From Lingula anatina (lineage: Eukaryota; Brachiopoda; Lingulata; Lingulida; Lingulidae), in contig NW_019773903.1 of NCBI RefSeq assembly GCF_001039355.2, positions 427,519 through 491,518 of the forward strand: a DNA stretch of 64,000 bases. The letters are read 5' to 3'. Made by a program: the position numbers and the translations under genes. Shown in pieces: positions 63,179 to 64,000 of the stretch; position 1 is the first letter of the stretch, and each line of letters begins with the position of its first letter. Below the pieces are notes generated by a model. It did not search any database. It worked only from the letters and a program-made list of their open reading frames with translations, and was not told the origin of the DNA.

Positions 63179-64000
63179 CAGCCTGCTTGGATACTTAGTG
63201 GACTTCCTTGCTATAACTTGTTACTATTCTAAAAATGTCTATTAGTACTAAGTGACTTTTGCCAAAATACTGTAATTATGGGATGCAATGGCAAAAACCT
63301 CCCTACAAGCCAAGGCCTAGGTCATTTTTTCGGTCTACCATGGTATAAAAGTGCATTTTATTCTTATTCTTTATTAGTATATCCAACTATGATTTTACTT
63401 CAGACCTAAATGATAACTGACATTATATTAATAGGCGAATACAGGATAGGAATTGGAATAACAACCTTAATGAGGTCCTCACTTTCAAAATTTGGATAAA
63501 CTCGAGAAGCCATCCATTTTTGAAGATGTGATCGTAAGCATCCATCTGTATCGGATGGCCTATGAATTAGAGTGCCCGTCTACGAAGCTGAAGAGCATGG
63601 GTTCGTCTCCGTCTGGGAATATGCTACTTTTCCAAGGCAAAAAAAAAGCATGACACGATACAATAAATGGTCCAGCGAGATGGCCTAATAATAACAGTAC
63701 ATTGTTATCTAAATGAGAGAAATGTGTAATAAATCAGATGTCAATGTTAATAGCAAAGCTCAGCTTTCATCTGTGACTGCCCGTGTATTACAATTTATAT
63801 TTAAGTATATACATGTGCACTTATTTTACATATTTCATTACGCTACTGTTTTTGTTTGGCCATAAACCTTCGTAAAAATATGCTAGAGCTTAAAAAGATT
63901 ATCATTTTAATTACTTTTAATTACATCATAATTCATTAATAATAAAAGACTACTTGGGAACAAGATTAAAAGAAGAAAAAACTGAAACTAAAATTTGAGA

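Larger units (their letters stand above)
61792..64000. other. Right-end intergenic region
   Basis: Besides the repeats listed, there is a stretch at 63550-63645 with a box-B-like GGGTTCGTCTCC and an A-run that could be a decayed tRNA-derived SINE. No gene is recognised. Confidence 0.35.

Noticed and set aside
63550-63645. tRNA gene
   Set aside because: Only a box-B-like word and a weak box A are visible, without a cloverleaf. It is at best a decayed tRNA-derived SINE.

Overview
The window is nuclear DNA of an animal, most likely a marine invertebrate. It has spliced genes with GT-AG introns of roughly 0.2-1 kb, long AT-rich intergenic DNA, microsatellites, MITE-like elements, a Tc1-type transposon, and families typical of bilaterians (sushi/EGF/TSP1 mosaics, an RGK-like small GTPase, a TIR-ROC-COR protein). 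Frequent TACATGTA and TAGGCCTAC words and the AT-rich composition would suit a lophotrochozoan or a cephalochordate. The species cannot be fixed from the sequence alone. No bacterial genes, rRNA or CRISPR were seen.

Layout. (1) 1-6824, minus: a secreted mosaic gene whose 3' end runs off the left edge. (2) 8226-18236, plus: its head-to-head paralog with the same domain order (signal peptide, furin-cut prodomain, TSP1/EGF, five sushi, ephrin-receptor-like, sushi, ephrin-receptor-like, EGF-Ca). It is complete: 17 exons, 3240 coding bases, 1079 residues, ending in KDEL. (3) 19145-21739, minus: a four-exon RGK-like small GTPase of 365 residues. (4) 21740-36442: gene-poor DNA with tandem repeats, MITEs and one 25-N gap in a poly-T tract. 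(5) 36443-43782: two versions of a repetitive element coding for a DDE-like/C2H2 protein. One is long and bounded by single Ns. The other is internally deleted and has terminal inverted repeats flanked by TTAA. (6) 46269-61791, plus: a TIR-ROC-COR gene split over about nine exons. Its middle exons appear twice because overlapping contigs, or real duplicates, are laid end to end at single-N joins (50803, 55799, 58552). Tc1 fragments sit in its introns. (7) 61792-64000: repeats and a possible alternative last exon.

How the parts relate. The first two genes are an inverted duplicate sharing a 1.4-kb intergenic region, probably a bidirectional promoter region. In each, part of an exon with its splice site has been tandemly duplicated. 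The TIR-ROC-COR gene joins an innate-immune signalling domain to a Roco GTPase module and is the most interesting protein architecture here. It carries an apparent frameshift inside COR.
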